Part shown: in pieces, positions 35,900-47,364 of the stretch
How the letters are laid out: each line of letters opens with the position of its first letter
Position numbering within the stretch: the stretch's first letter is position 1
NCBI GenBank assembly: GCA_014529385.2
Contig: CM043943.1
Span: 158,800,247 to 158,864,246 of the forward strand
Length of the DNA: 64,000 nt
Source: Adiantum capillus-veneris
Lineage: Eukaryota; Streptophyta; Polypodiopsida; Polypodiales; Pteridaceae
Reading direction: 5' to 3'
Translations under genes and position numbers: made by a program
Notes under the pieces: model-generated
Database searches by the model: none
What the model was told of the DNA's origin: nothing
What the model saw: only the letters and a program-made list of their open reading frames with translations

Positions 35900-35935
35900 A
35901 TGTGTACATATAGATATATATATGTATACATACAT
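35630..35935. repeat. Tandem duplication around (TG)n arrays
   Basis: The unit CAAGATGTCTC-(T)ATG-TGACAAA-TTCAAGCA followed by (TG)n and ACTATGTGTACATATAGA occurs at 35636-35778 and again at 35793-35912. The dinucleotide array has a different length and purity in each copy. Confidence 0.85.
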
Positions 35936-36165
35936 CCATACATACGTACAATGATAGAAGCAACTACGAGAGTTCAGCAGAAATATTGAATCCAATTGCG
36001 TTGCTATCATTGAAACCAATTCTAGAACTCACTCCATCTATTAAAAAAAAGGTTTATTATTACATTAATTTCTCTTAGATTTCATCTCTTCACACCATGC
36101 TAACTTATCTAATCTCTATAATCAAACTTGGTAGTATTGCTAGATCAAGGTAGACCAAATGAAGG

Positions 36166-36280
<115 letters not shown>

Positions 36281-36289
36281 CAATAGAAA

Positions 36290-37540
36290 TAGAGCACTCC
36301 TAAGTTTGTTGAACAAGGGCTAGCACCTCATGAAAAATAATCTCTATGAGAAGCTTCCAATCTTGGTATCAAAACAATGCTTTGTAGCATCTATTAAGAG
36401 GTCGTGTCATGGATCACTTTTATAAATGCAATAGACTATACATGTAGGAAGAGAGTATTGAGACAGTGTTCCACTTGGAAGAGAAGATAACCCTATAAGA
36501 ATAGAGGCATTGTTTCCTTGGCCGCAACAACGCGCGGGTCATATACTAGTTATTGTAAAACTTGAATAATTGTTTAATGCTTCTACATAAGACCTGTAAA
36601 CCAAAACTACTCTCCACTGTCAATTTGAACCCATGTTCTCTTTGCTCTTTGTAAAATATACATGTAAAAGGATTCAACTAAGTCCACTGAGAAAGCCTGT
36701 GTATAACAGGCAAAGCAAGGTCGAACAACTCATGGAGTCAATCTCATAGTAATGTTAAAGTTTTCCAAGTTTTTCCAAATTTAATCTAATATGAGAGAGG
36801 TGAGTGAATCTTCATGCCATTTAGTGACTTGTTAAAGGCCATCACTATATAGTCCACATTCAAGTTAAACAGACTCAACCCACTAAAAGAAAAACCAGGT
36901 GAAGACTCACGTTGGCATTTCAAATCACAAAAAGAGAAAGGAGTCAAGTGAGACTCTCACTCTCAGGGACCTGTTTACAGACTATGAAACAAAAAAGATT
37001 TCAAGGTTTGACATGCAAAGGTAGGTCCTTGAGTATAGAAAATGATTAATTAAAACCTTGCACATAACCTTATATCCTCACTTATAAGTTTAGAAGGGGA
37101 AATGAAGGAGGACCCATCCCTAACTTGTAGGATAATTTAAGATTTTGAACCACCTCTCCCCTACACTTACGTGGTGCAATAAGTTTTCCATAGTCCCCCC
37201 CCCCGCTCTCTCTCTCTCAGATCTTAATTATAATGGAGCAAATGAAACAGCCACAAACAAAGAACATGCTTACCTTGATGGTAGTCGACAAGTCCTCATA
37301 GGTGGTTGTCAACAACTCTTGCGGAAGCTTTTCACCGGCTCTTAAAAACATTGCCTCTCTTCCGCTCATGGTGTACTCAACAACGCCTCTTTTTCTCTTA
37401 AAAACAGTTTCTCTCTTGTCCAACATGCCGCTTACCACTATAGAACCTCCTTTTTTTTCATAGTGTTGATGACTTTAGATAGCATACTGTCTTTCTTTTT
37501 TTTCGTGCAGAAATTATACAGGAAAGCAAAGTGCTAATAT
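36290..37540. other. No gene seen
   Basis: Mixed AT-rich sequence. ORFs at 37145-37345 (plus) and 37217-37438 (minus) overlap each other and show no domain. A poly-C run with (CT)n lies at about 37195-37218. Confidence 0.45.
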
Positions 37541-37639
37541 GGGCACTCGGACGCAAGCATCACTAGGAGGATTGGTCTAGGACTACTTGTGCCTTGTTGT
37601 CAACTGATGGAATGCCTGGGATGGGGGCAAATCTTGGCC

Positions 37640-37858
37640 ATCGGTAATTAAAAGATCTCAGAATAACAAGAGTATGGACCTTCGATATCAAGGATGTGGA
37701 GGCGGGGTGGTAGGGGTGGCTGTCCTAATAGCCGTTGTAATTATGATCCCTGGATGTTGTCATGGCTTAACATCAGCATGACAAAACCTTGTAATGTTTT
37801 GGGCTGCTCAATATAATCCACTCACAATTGTGAGTTTTGCTATTAAAAAAACAAAAAG
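37640..37858 (+). repeat. LINE 3' tail, truncated copy
   Basis: It ends in CACTCACAATTGTGAGTTTTGCTATTAAAAAAACAAAAA. The LINE at 39.9-48.3 kb ends in CACTCACAATTGTGAGCTTTGCC plus an A-rich tail. The shared 3' terminus, A-rich end and lack of RT upstream fit a 5'-truncated insertion. Confidence 0.65.
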
Positions 37859-38066
37859 CATGCCGTCTTTTTAAACTTGTTTACTAAATAAGTTGTGAGT
37901 ATGTAAGACGTCGGCGTTATAAAGATGGTAAATTTTCAAATGTACGCATAAACTCCCTTTTTCGCTTCGAAGCCTCGAACAGCTTTTTTTTTTTAAAAAG
38001 GGACAAAACTTACACAAGAAGCTTTGGACAAATTTTCAGAATAATTCCCACATTGTGACTTACCTC

Positions 38067-38264
38067 AACATCATGAGCTTCTTCTACGAGGGAGGCACCG
38101 CATACCTAGCTAGTTACGATTGGGGGCAAGGGACCGCCGGCCCGGTGGCTTGCATACCTAGTTAGTTACGATTGGGGATAGGGGACCGCCGGCCCGACGA
38201 TCCCCTGCCCTCAATCCTAACTAGCTAGGTATGCGGTGCCTCTCGAACAGAAGCTCGTGATGTT
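38067..38264. mobile_element. Foldback MITE-like element
   Basis: A 198 bp near-palindrome. AACATCATGAGCTTCT at the left is inverted at the right as AGAAGCTCGTGATGTT, and the arms continue through GCACCGCATACCTAGCTAGTTA. Within it the 44 bp unit ending CCGCCGGCCCG is repeated in direct orientation. It has no coding capacity. No clear target duplication, so the family is unassigned. Confidence 0.75.
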
Positions 38265-38579
38265 ATTCATTGTATGGAAAAGACTCCGTTTTCCTACACG
38301 AGAAAATTTCTAAATCTTTTTGTGAATGTGGATTATAATGGAGGATGACTAATTTGTCCAATTGAAAGAAGTCATGAGTTATAACAAAATTACATCTTAG
38401 AAGTAGAGAGTATGGTTTACACGGAAAACCATTTGCCAGCATTAATGACTAAATAAGGAAAATGGAAGTGAAAGTAGGGGCTATATCGAATGGAAAATCT
38501 TCCATCAAGTATGGTAGTCCCTCTAAGAGCTGCCCATGGGATTTGAGCGCAGGACGATCCATAAGTATAGAACAAGCTG

Positions 38580-38726
38580 TTATGCCGGCGGCGTCGTGTA
38601 AGAGGGGGCCGTCTCCCGCTTACCCTGCCCACGCCCGACCAAGTAGCAGCAGCAACACAGAGCGATGGCGATGACGAGCGCCGGGATTGAGATCCATGGG
38701 CCTAGCTCGCCGATATCCAGTGGCAT
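38580..38726 (-). CDS. Small single-pass membrane peptide ORF, 48 aa
   Basis: The minus strand gives an ATG-initiated 48 aa peptide starting MPLDIGELGPWISIPAL. A hydrophobic helix of about 20 residues (about residues 11-31) ends in C-C-C-C-Y, followed by a short basic and polar tail and a TAA. The hydrophobic part resembles the ORF at 38846-38938 in both peptide and DNA (W-I-S/T-I-P-A/G-L, then I/V/A/L-rich, then Cys). The Cys cluster next to a membrane helix could be palmitoylated. A possible splice donor (AGG/GTAAGC) overlaps codons 36-38, so this may be one exon. No known family was recognised and expression is unknown. Confidence 0.4.
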   Translation of the reverse strand: MPLDIGELGPWISIPALVIAIALCCCCYLVGRGQGKRETAPSYTTPPA

Positions 38727-38747
38727 CGCGCCCAATTCCCCTGCGTT

Positions 38748-38778
38748 TGTGTGTGTGTGTGTGTGAAGGTTGCAACAA

Positions 38779-38818
<40 letters not shown>

Positions 38819-39065
38819 CTTACCTCCTCCTTTGATGAAGAGAGGTCACCTGCAACAGAAGCAGAAGATGCAGATGGCGAGGGCGATGATGAGAATGAGG
38901 CCCGGAATTGTGATCCAGATGGACAAGCCGAATGCCATATTGCCCCCCCTTCTTTCTAAATAGCGACGCCCTAGACGGGTCCTGCCTATGCACAGCACCT
39001 TCCTGCAGTTGCAGTCTGTGTAATAGATAGAGAAAGAGAAACTATCTCAATCCAACGTTTTTGTT

Positions 39066-39119
<54 letters not shown>

Positions 39120-39190
39120 CTTGGCACCATGTGTTTAGAATAATGTTATTAGTGTTTAGAGAGAGAGAGAGAGGGAGAGAGAGAGAGAAG
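38748..39190. repeat. (TG)n and (AG)n arrays
   Basis: (TG)n at 38748-38764, (AG)n at 38782-38815, (TG)n-(AG)n at about 39063-39116 and (AG)n at about 39158-39188. Confidence 0.95.
38846..38938 (-). CDS. Small membrane peptide ORF, 30 aa, possibly an exon
   Basis: An ATG-initiated peptide starting MAFGLSIWITIPGLIL with a hydrophobic helix ending in C-I-F-C-F-C-C-R and a TGA. The stop overlaps a good splice-donor match (TGTTGCAG/GTGACC), so translation may really continue in another exon. It is a diverged relative of the ORF at 38580-38726, separated by (TG)n and (AG)n arrays. The shared hydrophobic pattern supports selection or recent duplication, but the ORF is short and function is unknown. 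Confidence 0.35.
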   Translation of the reverse strand: MAFGLSIWITIPGLILIIALAICIFCFCCR

Positions 39191-39450
39191 CTTTTCATTT
39201 TAACCCCCAAAGTCTTTGAGTTTGGTCACTAGTACAATCATTGAGACCAAACACGTTGTCACTTCAAGTTACCAGTAAGTTCTACACTTTTAGGCCATGA
39301 CACGAATGTTATGACCATCTTTATATGTAAAGGTTCTTGCTTACACAAAGCTACAGCTATCATCGATGCTTCCTTCGTGCTTCGTTTGTTCACACAAAAC
39401 TTTTAAGGGAATGTATCTTTGCTTAAAGAAATTTTGCATATGAAGTAGAG

Positions 39451-39866
39451 TTAGGGTAAAAGCCCCAATTATGGGACATGCCCCAAAATAAGGCCGAACC
39501 TGAGCCCAATATATTATTACGAGGTTGAACTTGAGGCAAGACGAGCCCGTTTGGGTAGTTGGACAGATCGCAATGACGTGTATTGCTTTCATTGGCTACT
39601 ATGAGAGTTCGAGTACGTCGTCTTTTTCTCTGTTCGTTTTCTTACCCAAGATGCTTCTTGCTACAGGGGCACATTTTTTTTGTTCTACGATTTTGTAATC
39701 TCCTTCACGATGCTTGAAATTTCAGTTAGGTCTGCCAGCGCTTCTTTTGCAAGTAGTCCATCTCCTCAGCTACAGGGTGCGCCATTCTGCGCTCGAAGAT
39801 TTACAACGTAGCTTCAAAATTCAATTGGACTATTTCAGTGTCCTTAACCTAGGGCTTTTACCCTAA
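39451..39866. mobile_element. Small TIR DNA element (MITE-like)
   Basis: A 416 bp segment with the perfect inverted termini TTAGGGTAAAAGCCC and GGGCTTTTACCCTAA. If TA is the target duplication, as in Tc1/mariner-like Stowaway elements, the termini are GGGTAAAAGCCC. A three-base TWA site (Harbinger-like) would need a mismatch. No transposase is encoded. Confidence 0.75.
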
Positions 39867-39929
39867 TATGTAACTAATCATATGGTGAGGTCATGCAATT
39901 CAACCGAGCTATCTCTTGAAAATCTGCTC

Positions 39930-42420
39930 GAGGAGACTTTTGGAATAGGAAACACTGTATGATCGGAGTATATAGAAACTGATCAAAAGCTCAGGTGCTC
40001 GGATGAAAAAGGCTAGGGAAGAGCATTGGAAGCAGCTCAAAGAGGAGGTTTCTAGTATGACTTCCAAAAAAGCTACTGGGTTGGCCTCCGAAGAAGAAGA
40101 CAAATGGTGGCTGGAAGCTAAAGCCAACCTAGCTGAGGAGCAACTCGAGGAGGTCATGAGGGCGAGGTTGATAACCAGGGAGACCTTCCTCTAGCTAGAG
40201 GTCGCTAATCAAACACATCTTTTTAAGGCCCTGAAAATCAAGAAGAGCCGCGGCTCTGTCCACTCACTCACAGATGAGAATGAGAATGTTATACAAGACC
40301 AAGACGTAATGGCTAGGATGATTCTTGATCACCTAAGCCAAATCATTGGCCAACCGGAGACCTGCTCTCAAGAAGTGGATGAAGCTAGAATGACATTGCT
40401 CGAGAGTGTCTCAACAAGAAAATTTCCCAACTTGAAGCTAATCATGATCTTGAGATGGCCTTTTTTGAAGATGAATGCTCGCTTGCATTGCAAGCTCTTG
40501 GCAAGGAGAACTTCCCTGGTTGGGATGGTATGACCATTGAGTTCTTCATGGAGTTTGGGGAGGACCTCAAGGTCCCATTCACGTGTATGGATAACCAAGA
40601 TTTTGTCAAGGGGTCATTTGATCTCAGTGTGAAAAGAGGGCGTATCAAGCCTATCTTGAAACAGGTTTGTTGCTCACAGCTTAAGCACTGTCGCCCATAA
40701 CGATGATGTATGTGGCATACAAAATCATTACCAAGGTAGTCACTCTTAGAATGGCCCTCGTCCTGAGACAGAGTCATCTCCCCTCATCAGCACAGGTTTA
40801 TCAAAGGAAGGTCAATATATGACAACATATTGACAACAATGGTTGGCATTGAGTACGCAACCTTCACGAAGCAGGAGTGAATTTTGTTGCACCTAGATCT
40901 GAACAAGGCTTATGATAGGATCATGTGGTCCTTCATTGAAAATGTCATGAAATCACTGGGCTTTGGGCCTCGCCTTTGTTGTCTTATACACACTCTGGGT
41001 GCAAGTAGCCAATTTGAGCTCTCGTTCAATGATAGAATTGTGGGCTCCTTTGAAGCCAATAGATTGATCAATCAAGGATGCCCCCTGGACCCTCTTTTCT
41101 TTGCTATTGGGTCGCATTCAGGTCGCATCCTCTAATAACGATGCTTGAAGCCACTATTGCACGGGGATGGGGGCGGGGGGGGGGGGGGATATAAGGGTTA
41201 ACCTTGCTCGATATAAGGGAGTCGTTCACTTTAGCTCCTGGCCAAGATCTTTGTGAACGACTCCCTCCTCTTTTTGAAAGCCTGCCATTAGGTGCTCGGG
41301 AAGGACCTAGAGATTGCACGACATTTGTTGTGGCTTCAAGGTCGAAGTGTAGTATTGAGAAGTCTAGACTAATCTCCCTAACAAAAAACGACTCATTTGA
41401 CCCATCGATCTGGTCAGGGGAGTTTGTGTCTAGGAGGTAGGATTTTTCGGCATCTGGGGGGCCCTTTAGGGGTGGACGTTACTCACAAGCAGAGGTTCCA
41501 GTGGGTCCTAGAGAAGATCCAAAGGAAAATGAGAAGCTGTCAGTTTGCATTACTTCCCTTCCAGAGTCGGGTCAGTGTGATCAAATCATTTATGATTCCT
41601 TATATTGCCGTCACCAACGAGCTCCTCAAAATAGCCAAATGTAATCGGAAGAAATTTTGACACCTGTTAAAATATTCTTGTGGAGGAACAACATTAAAGC
41701 CTTGTCTCGTGGCAATGGGCAAAGTGGGAAGGTATTGCTCGGCCGTTGGTCCAAGGTGGCCTTGGAATTCTCAACCCTGCTGTTCATGTTGAGACCCTGT
41801 GCACCAAGTTTCAGGTCTCAACCGCAAAACAAGACCAGTCTTGGGCTATATGACCAAGGATATGATAGATAGGGAAAAACTTTGCTCTGAAGGTAGTCAA
41901 TGGAAAGGGATTGAGGTGTATGACATACTATTATCCGCGAGGTGGGCTAGCCTAAGACTGAGTGGCACTGGAATGGGGTGAATTAACCAGATACTTCTAG
42001 AACTCCGTCTTGCACTGGTCCCCCTGGCTGTCTAAAGCTGTTGGGGTTATCTTTCTTGAGCCCTTATTGGAGATAAACTGCAAGCAGGATGAACAATGAA
42101 GGACTTCTGGGATAGAGATAGCAAGTGCCGAAAATCCTTTGACCATGTGGATGCGCAGTTTCAACTCAATGGCATTGAGAAGCTACTTGTCATTAGGATT
42201 GAAGAGGGCTTGGATAATGTTCTGATGCTGATATGTGAATCTAATTCTGAGTGGAAAGCATGGAAATGGCCCATGAGTAGCTGATTGTCTAAACCCCATA
42301 CCAAGGGCATTTACCAAGTGTTAATACACGAGGCCGATTGGTTTGTGCCTCTAAACAAACTGTGGAAGAAGCAATGGTCGGAGGCTCGATGGGTAGAGGT
42401 TATGAAGAACGTTTGGAATA
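39930..42420 (+). pseudogene. LINE ORF2 with reverse transcriptase, 5' portion
   Basis: A non-LTR RT in many frame fragments. The pre-RT helix region starts near 40003 (KKAREEHWKQL) and ALGKENFPGWDGMTIEFF is near 40494. RT motifs are LHLDLNKAYDRIMW at about 40887, NQGCPLDPLFF at about 41077, and IFVNDSLLF at about 41247, where the family has F-A-D-D. Then HLGGPLGV and the thumb region continue to KQWSEARWVEVMKNVWN at 42418. Frame changes and stops make it inactive. Copia 1 interrupts it at 42420, and the 3' part resumes at 47592. Confidence 0.85.
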
Positions 42421-42645
42421 TGTTACCATATACATGTGGTAATGATGTGCGTGAACACATTAGGACCGCCGGGCATTTTTTCCCTCTTTAGAGGTTTTCC
42501 CCCCCGTGCATTGTATATATGCCCATCACTCTAGGGCTATCTATCTTTCCGTTGCACACTAAGTAACACACTCTCTATTGTGTGCCTTGAGCTTCCTTCG
42601 TCTTCCACAAGCTGTGTGCGTTTCTATGCAATCCCAATTCCAACA
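42421..42645 (+). repeat. 5' LTR of copia 1
   Basis: TGTTACCATATACATG ... CAATTCCAACA. It aligns over its whole length to 47365-47591 with scattered substitutions and small indels. A TATATA box is near 42524. Confidence 0.92.
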
Positions 42646-42646
42646 A

Positions 42647-42660
42647 TTTGTATCAGAGCA
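42647..42660 (+). other. Primer-binding site of copia 1
   Basis: TTTGTATCAGAGCA, the initiator-Met tRNA site with one substitution, starting two bases inside the LTR. Confidence 0.85.
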
Positions 42661-43008
42661 GGTTGCGTCCTCCCGGGCTTAGTCGCCAGCAGCTCCAACA
42701 CACGCTTGCTCATTTTCTTCGATTTCAGCGAGCTTTGGCGAGCATTCGCAGGTCCACAAAAGTTTTGGGTAAGCTCGTAGAGGCTTAATCTGCTCAGATT
42801 TCTGATTCGGGCTTGTTTCGACCTCCATTTCCACTACAGGTAGTACTGCATAGGCTATTTTATCATTTTGTGCAGAATTTCTATCAGTGTCTTTTTCTGT
42901 ATATTAGGTGCCTTACCGTCTTCTACGGTTTGTGGTATATAGCACGCATTGTTCTCGCTTTGTTTCTCCTATTTTTGGGCAGTTTTCACATCAGTTGCAA
43001 CATTTACC

Positions 43009-44091
43009 ATGGCTGACAACAACACAGATGTGTTCAAGATGTTTGCTGCTGAGGACAGGTTGGATGGGGACAATTACCTTATGTGGGCTTATATGATGCA
43101 ACATGTTCTTGTGTCAAAGGGCGTCTAGAATATTGTGCAGGGCATTGATGTACGTCCTGGTTCTGAGGATGTAGGCGATGTTGAGGATGTTGCAGGTCTT
43201 GCTGCAAGGATTGCTACTATTAGAGTTGTTTTGCCTACGGTAGAACAACCTCGTTGGGATGCAAAGGATGTGCAAGCTCATGCATTGATTGCGTTGTCTG
43301 TGAAGCGCACCATTGTTCCTCACATTCATTCAACAAAATCTGCAAAACAGGCTTGGAGTATTCTAGCAAGTCTTTATGCAAGCCGCAGTGAGGCTAAAAT
43401 TGCTTTGATGCGTAAAGAGCTGGAATCGAAGATTATGCATGAGGAAGATGATATGGACACTTTCCTTGCTGGTGTCAAGGATATCAATGAGCAACTTATT
43501 TCTGCAGGTGAAGTCATTTCAGACAGCTCCCTTGTGCAGACTGTTCTTGATGCCTTACCAGATTTGTACCAGACTTTTGTTAGTACTTGGAGACTAATGA
43601 CCCAAGGAAATCCTGAAGTTGTCAAGTTTGATGCACTATGCACATTGCTATTGCAAGAGTCACTGTCCAGAAAAAAAAGGACTAGGCAGCGTACAATTGA
43701 ACATGCTTTTATTGCTTCTCAAAGAAAGGGTGGTAACAACAATGCAACCACTTCTTATGGTTCTGCTGCGAGTGGAAAAACTTCTGTTCCTAATGCTTCT
43801 GTTGGCAACAATTTGTTTGGAAATTCTGGTGATAAGGGCAAAAAGAAGATGCATTGCCATTATTGTAAAGCTAATGATCACTTGATCAAGGAGTGTCCTA
43901 AGTTGAAGGCCGAACAGGCTAAGAAGAAAGAGGGTGGTTCCACTGCAAATGCTGGCTCCACTACAAATGCATCCATTGTTGAGTCTTCTGTGAAAGGAGA
44001 CTGTGATGCTGATGTTTATGTAGAATGGGCTTTTAGTGCAGAGTGCACTTACAATCCTGTTGTCCATGATGCATGTATATCAGCTTGCTGA
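43009..44091 (+). pseudogene. Gag (copia 1)
   Basis: The ATG at 43009 (MADNNTDVFKMF) opens a frame that continues to 44091 apart from one TAG at 43126-43128. Copia gag features are the LDGDNYLMW block, the long helical UBN2-like region (SAKQAWSILASLY) and a C-x2-C-x4-H-x4-C knuckle (CHYCKANDHLIKEC) near 43855. The protein would coat and package the element RNA. Protease follows in another frame. Confidence 0.9.
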
Positions 44092-44099
44092 AGATTCAC

Positions 44100-44547
44100 A
44101 TGTGTGATATTTCGACAGCGGTGCTACAAAGCACATTACCTCACATCGTGAATTGTTCACCTCTCTTGAGTCTGTCCCTCATGGAATTCAATCACTTGTG
44201 TCAACAATGTCTCTTATCCGGTTCAGGGGGCTGGAAAGATTGTGCTTACTGCTGCAAATGGAAGTTCTTTCACACTTGTTGATGGACTTTATGTACTTGG
44301 GATCAAGAAGAATCTTCTATCTATATCAGCACTTGCTAGACTTGGACTTGTAGTCAAATTTGTGGATGACAGATGTACAATTCATGATCTCAGTTTTGGT
44401 GATGAAATTGTTGCATCTGGCCTTTTGTGTCGTGGGCTGTATAAGCTCACTTTGTATGAAAAGTGTGGACAAAATTTTGCAAACACAGTTGCAGATTCAA
44501 GGCTATTTCAGATGCAAAACTTTGGCATGCACGTTTTGGGCATCTGA
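44100..44547 (+). pseudogene. Protease and GAG-pre-integrase region (copia 1)
   Basis: The copia protease active site FDSGATKHITSH is at 44111-44146, with the catalytic Asp codon at 44114. VDGLYVLGIKKNLLSISAL at about 44278 is the conserved C-terminal protease block. The two lie in different frames. Confidence 0.85.
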
Positions 44548-45433
44548 ATTTTGCCACTTTGTTGCATTTGCAGAAATATGATATGGTTGCTTCTTTGTCA
44601 CCTCTTGAAGCACTTGTCCAACATGTTTGTGAAGGCTGTATTTTGGGTAAAATGCAGCTTTCTTAGTTTCCAAAGGATGGTTCAGTTAGGGCCACATGCA
44701 GGTTGCAGCTTGTGCATAGTGATGTTTGTGGGCCCATGCAAACTCTGTCCTTGGGCAATTACCTGTCCTTCGTGACTTTCATTGATGATTACTCCAGGCA
44801 TGCATGGGTATTTCTGCTTTGATCAAAGTTCAAAGTTTTTATGTGCTTCAAACAATTTTTGGCTATGGTTGAAAATGTATCAAAATGTACTATGGGCACC
44901 CTCCGTTTCGATCGAGGGAGGGAGTATATGTCTCATGAATTTAATGCATTTTTGGCTACTCGTGGGATAACAAACCAATTACAGTGTCGTATATGCCTCA
45001 GCAAAATGGTGTTGATGAGAGGAAAAACAGGTCTCTTACGGAAATGGCAAAATGTATGGTCAAGAGTCAAGCTTTACCACATTCGTTTTGGCTGGAGGTT
45101 GTCATGTGTGCCACTTATGTACTCAACAGGTGTCCTACAAAAGCATTGCAATCTATGACTCCATATGAAGCATGGCATGATAGAAAGCCATCTATTGAGC
45201 ACATGCATGTTTTTGTTTGTTTGGCTTATGGTTTAGTGCCACAAGGGCATCATAGAAAATTGGATGATAAGGCTGTCAAATGTATTTTTGTTGGTTATAG
45301 TGCTGGAAGCAAAGGTTACAGGTTGTATCATCCACAAACAAAGCGTATTTTGGTTTCACAGGATGTAGTGTTTGTGGAAGATTCTGTTCAGCCCTTGCTG
45401 TCATGTACTAGAGACAGTAATGTAAGCTCATAG
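44463..45433 (+). pseudogene. Integrase (copia 1)
   Basis: The zinc region reads LWHARFGHLNF ... CEGCILGK. The catalytic core reads LVHSDVCGP at about 44706, FDRGREY at about 44902 and MPQQNGVDERKNRS at about 44987. The D, D and E catalytic residues can all be read, though in three frames. The C-terminal block VKCIFVGYSAGSKGYRLY runs to the stop at 45433. Confidence 0.88.
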
Positions 45434-45448
45434 GACATTTATGACACT

Positions 45449-46675
45449 TTGTTGCCTCTTTTTAGTGATGGAAGTTCGAATGTAAATTCCATTGAGGAAA
45501 ATGTACAACCTGTGGGGTTTTTTGAAAATGTTATAGATCAGCCTATTACTGATGCAGATGTACATGATGTACTTGATGAGGAAAGGACTGAAAATGAGCA
45601 GGCTAGAGATATGCCAAAATGGTTGGTGCACACTTTGCGTAACATGAAATTGGATGCACCTTTGTCTAGTCGTACTCGTTCATGCTCTCGCTATGCATCT
45701 TATGCATCAGATTTTTATGCTTTGGCTATGTCTAGCTTACATGATGTTGAGGAACCTCTGTCTTTTGATGAAGCACAAAATTCAAAAAATTGGATGGCTG
45801 CCATGCAATCAGAATATGATGCTCTTATAGAAAATGACACATGGACTTTATGTGATTTGCCTCCTGGCAAAAAGGCCATTGGTATGAAGTGGGTTTACAA
45901 GTTGAAACGCAAACTAGATGGTGAGATCGATCACCATAAGGCTCGACTTGTTGCAAAGGGTTATGCACAACAAAAAGGCATAGATTATGAAGAGACCTTT
46001 TCTCCCACTTGTCGTATAACTACTGTGCGTTTTCTTTGTGCATTGGCAGCTCATTTTGGTTGGGATGTACATCAATCAAACATTGTTACTGCTTTCTTGA
46101 ATGGTGACATATTTGAGGAAGTTTATGTAACGCAGCCTCGCGGTTTTGTCAAGAAAGGACAAGAGGACAAAGTGTGCAAAAGTATCAAGGCTTTGGATGG
46201 GTTGAAGGAATCTCCTTGTGCTTGGTATGGGAAAGCTGACACTCATTTGGTCAAACAAGGCTTTTGTAACAGTCCAGCAAAAAGCACATTGTATGTAAAG
46301 CGTGAGGATGATGTACTTCTCATTGTGGTTCTTTATGTAGATGATTTGTTGATCAGTGGACCAAATGAGAGACATATTGCTGAATTTAAGGCTGATTTGA
46401 ATGCTACTTTCAAGATCAAAGATTTGGGGGTGTTGCATCATTACTTCGGCATACAGTTTAAGCAGTGTGATGGTGGTATTTCCTTGTGCCAGAAAAGTTA
46501 CGTAGAGACATTGCTATGTAAGTTTGGACTTGAGGATTGCAAACCTATTGCCACTCCCATGGAAACAGGTTTGAAATTGAATCTACATGATGTTGGTGAT
46601 CCTGCAGATGTGACTCTTTACCAAACTGCTATTGGATGCCTCATTTATGTATGCAACATGAGGCCAGATATTTAG
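45449..46675 (+). pseudogene. Reverse transcriptase (copia 1), catalytic Asp lost
   Basis: 408 open codons. W-x-x-A-M-x-x-E (NWMAAMQSEYDAL), KAIGMKWVYKLK, KARLVAKGYAQQKGIDYEETF and the catalytic YVDD box at about 46336 are all present. Motif A, normally H-Q-x-D-V-x-T-A-F, reads HQSNIVTAFL with the AAC codon at 46079-46081, so one of the three catalytic aspartates is Asn. The frame ends at a TAG in MRPDI-stop-FA, a block that is normally continuous into RNase H. Confidence 0.93.
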
Positions 46676-46725
46676 TTTGCAATCTCATAGGTCAGCAAAT
46701 TTATGCATAGCCCAGGGTCTAAGCA

Positions 46726-47289
46726 TTGGCAGCTGTCAATAGGATTTTTCACTACCTTAGTGGCACTTTACATCTTGGTTTGTTTTATCCCAAGGGGAGA
46801 TCATTGCCGCTAGACTTACATGCTTTTTCGGACTCAAAGTGGGATGGTTGTTTTGACACGCGAGTGTCCACAAGTGGTTTTTGTTTCATGCTTCGCAATT
46901 CATGTATATCACGGTTGAGCAAGAAGCAACCTACTGTGGCCACTTCGAGTTGTGAGGCTGAGTACAGGGCAGTCTTCACAGCTACGGTTGCGTGTGTATG
47001 GCTCAGATGCCTTATGGCTGATTTGGGTGTTGGACAGGACACTGCCAGCACTATCTACACTGACAGTCAAAGTGTATTGGCAGTTACAAGGAACCTAGTT
47101 TTTCACGCTCACACAAAGCACATTGAGGTGCATTACCACTATGTCAGGGAGAGGCTCCCAGCAAGAGAGATTAGCTTGGCTTATGTGCCAACACAGGACA
47201 ACGTTGCAGATCTTTTCACAACGGAATTTTATCGTGAGAAGCTCAAAGTTTTCCACAAAGATCTTAGCTTACTCCTCTTTGTGGACTGA
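46726..47289 (+). pseudogene. RNase H (copia 1)
   Basis: 187 codons with FSDSKWDG, TSSCEAEYRA, YTDSQSVLAVTRN and HTKHIEVHYHYVRE, the copia RNase H blocks with D, E and D residues in place. It is in a different frame from RT and ends at 47289, about 75 bp before the 3' LTR. Confidence 0.9.
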
Positions 47290-47352
47290 TCATGTCCTCA
47301 GAGCATGGCACTTCCCTTTACTCATGTGCCAGCTCTCGTTCACCGCATCACT

Positions 47353-47364
47353 CCAGGGGGGATT
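47353..47364 (+). other. Polypurine tract of copia 1
   Basis: CAGGGGGGATT directly precedes the 3' LTR start TGTTACC. Confidence 0.8.

Noticed and set aside
37217-37438. 73-codon minus ORF as a host gene
   Set aside because: It overlaps an equally long plus ORF, has no recognisable domain and no evidence of conservation.
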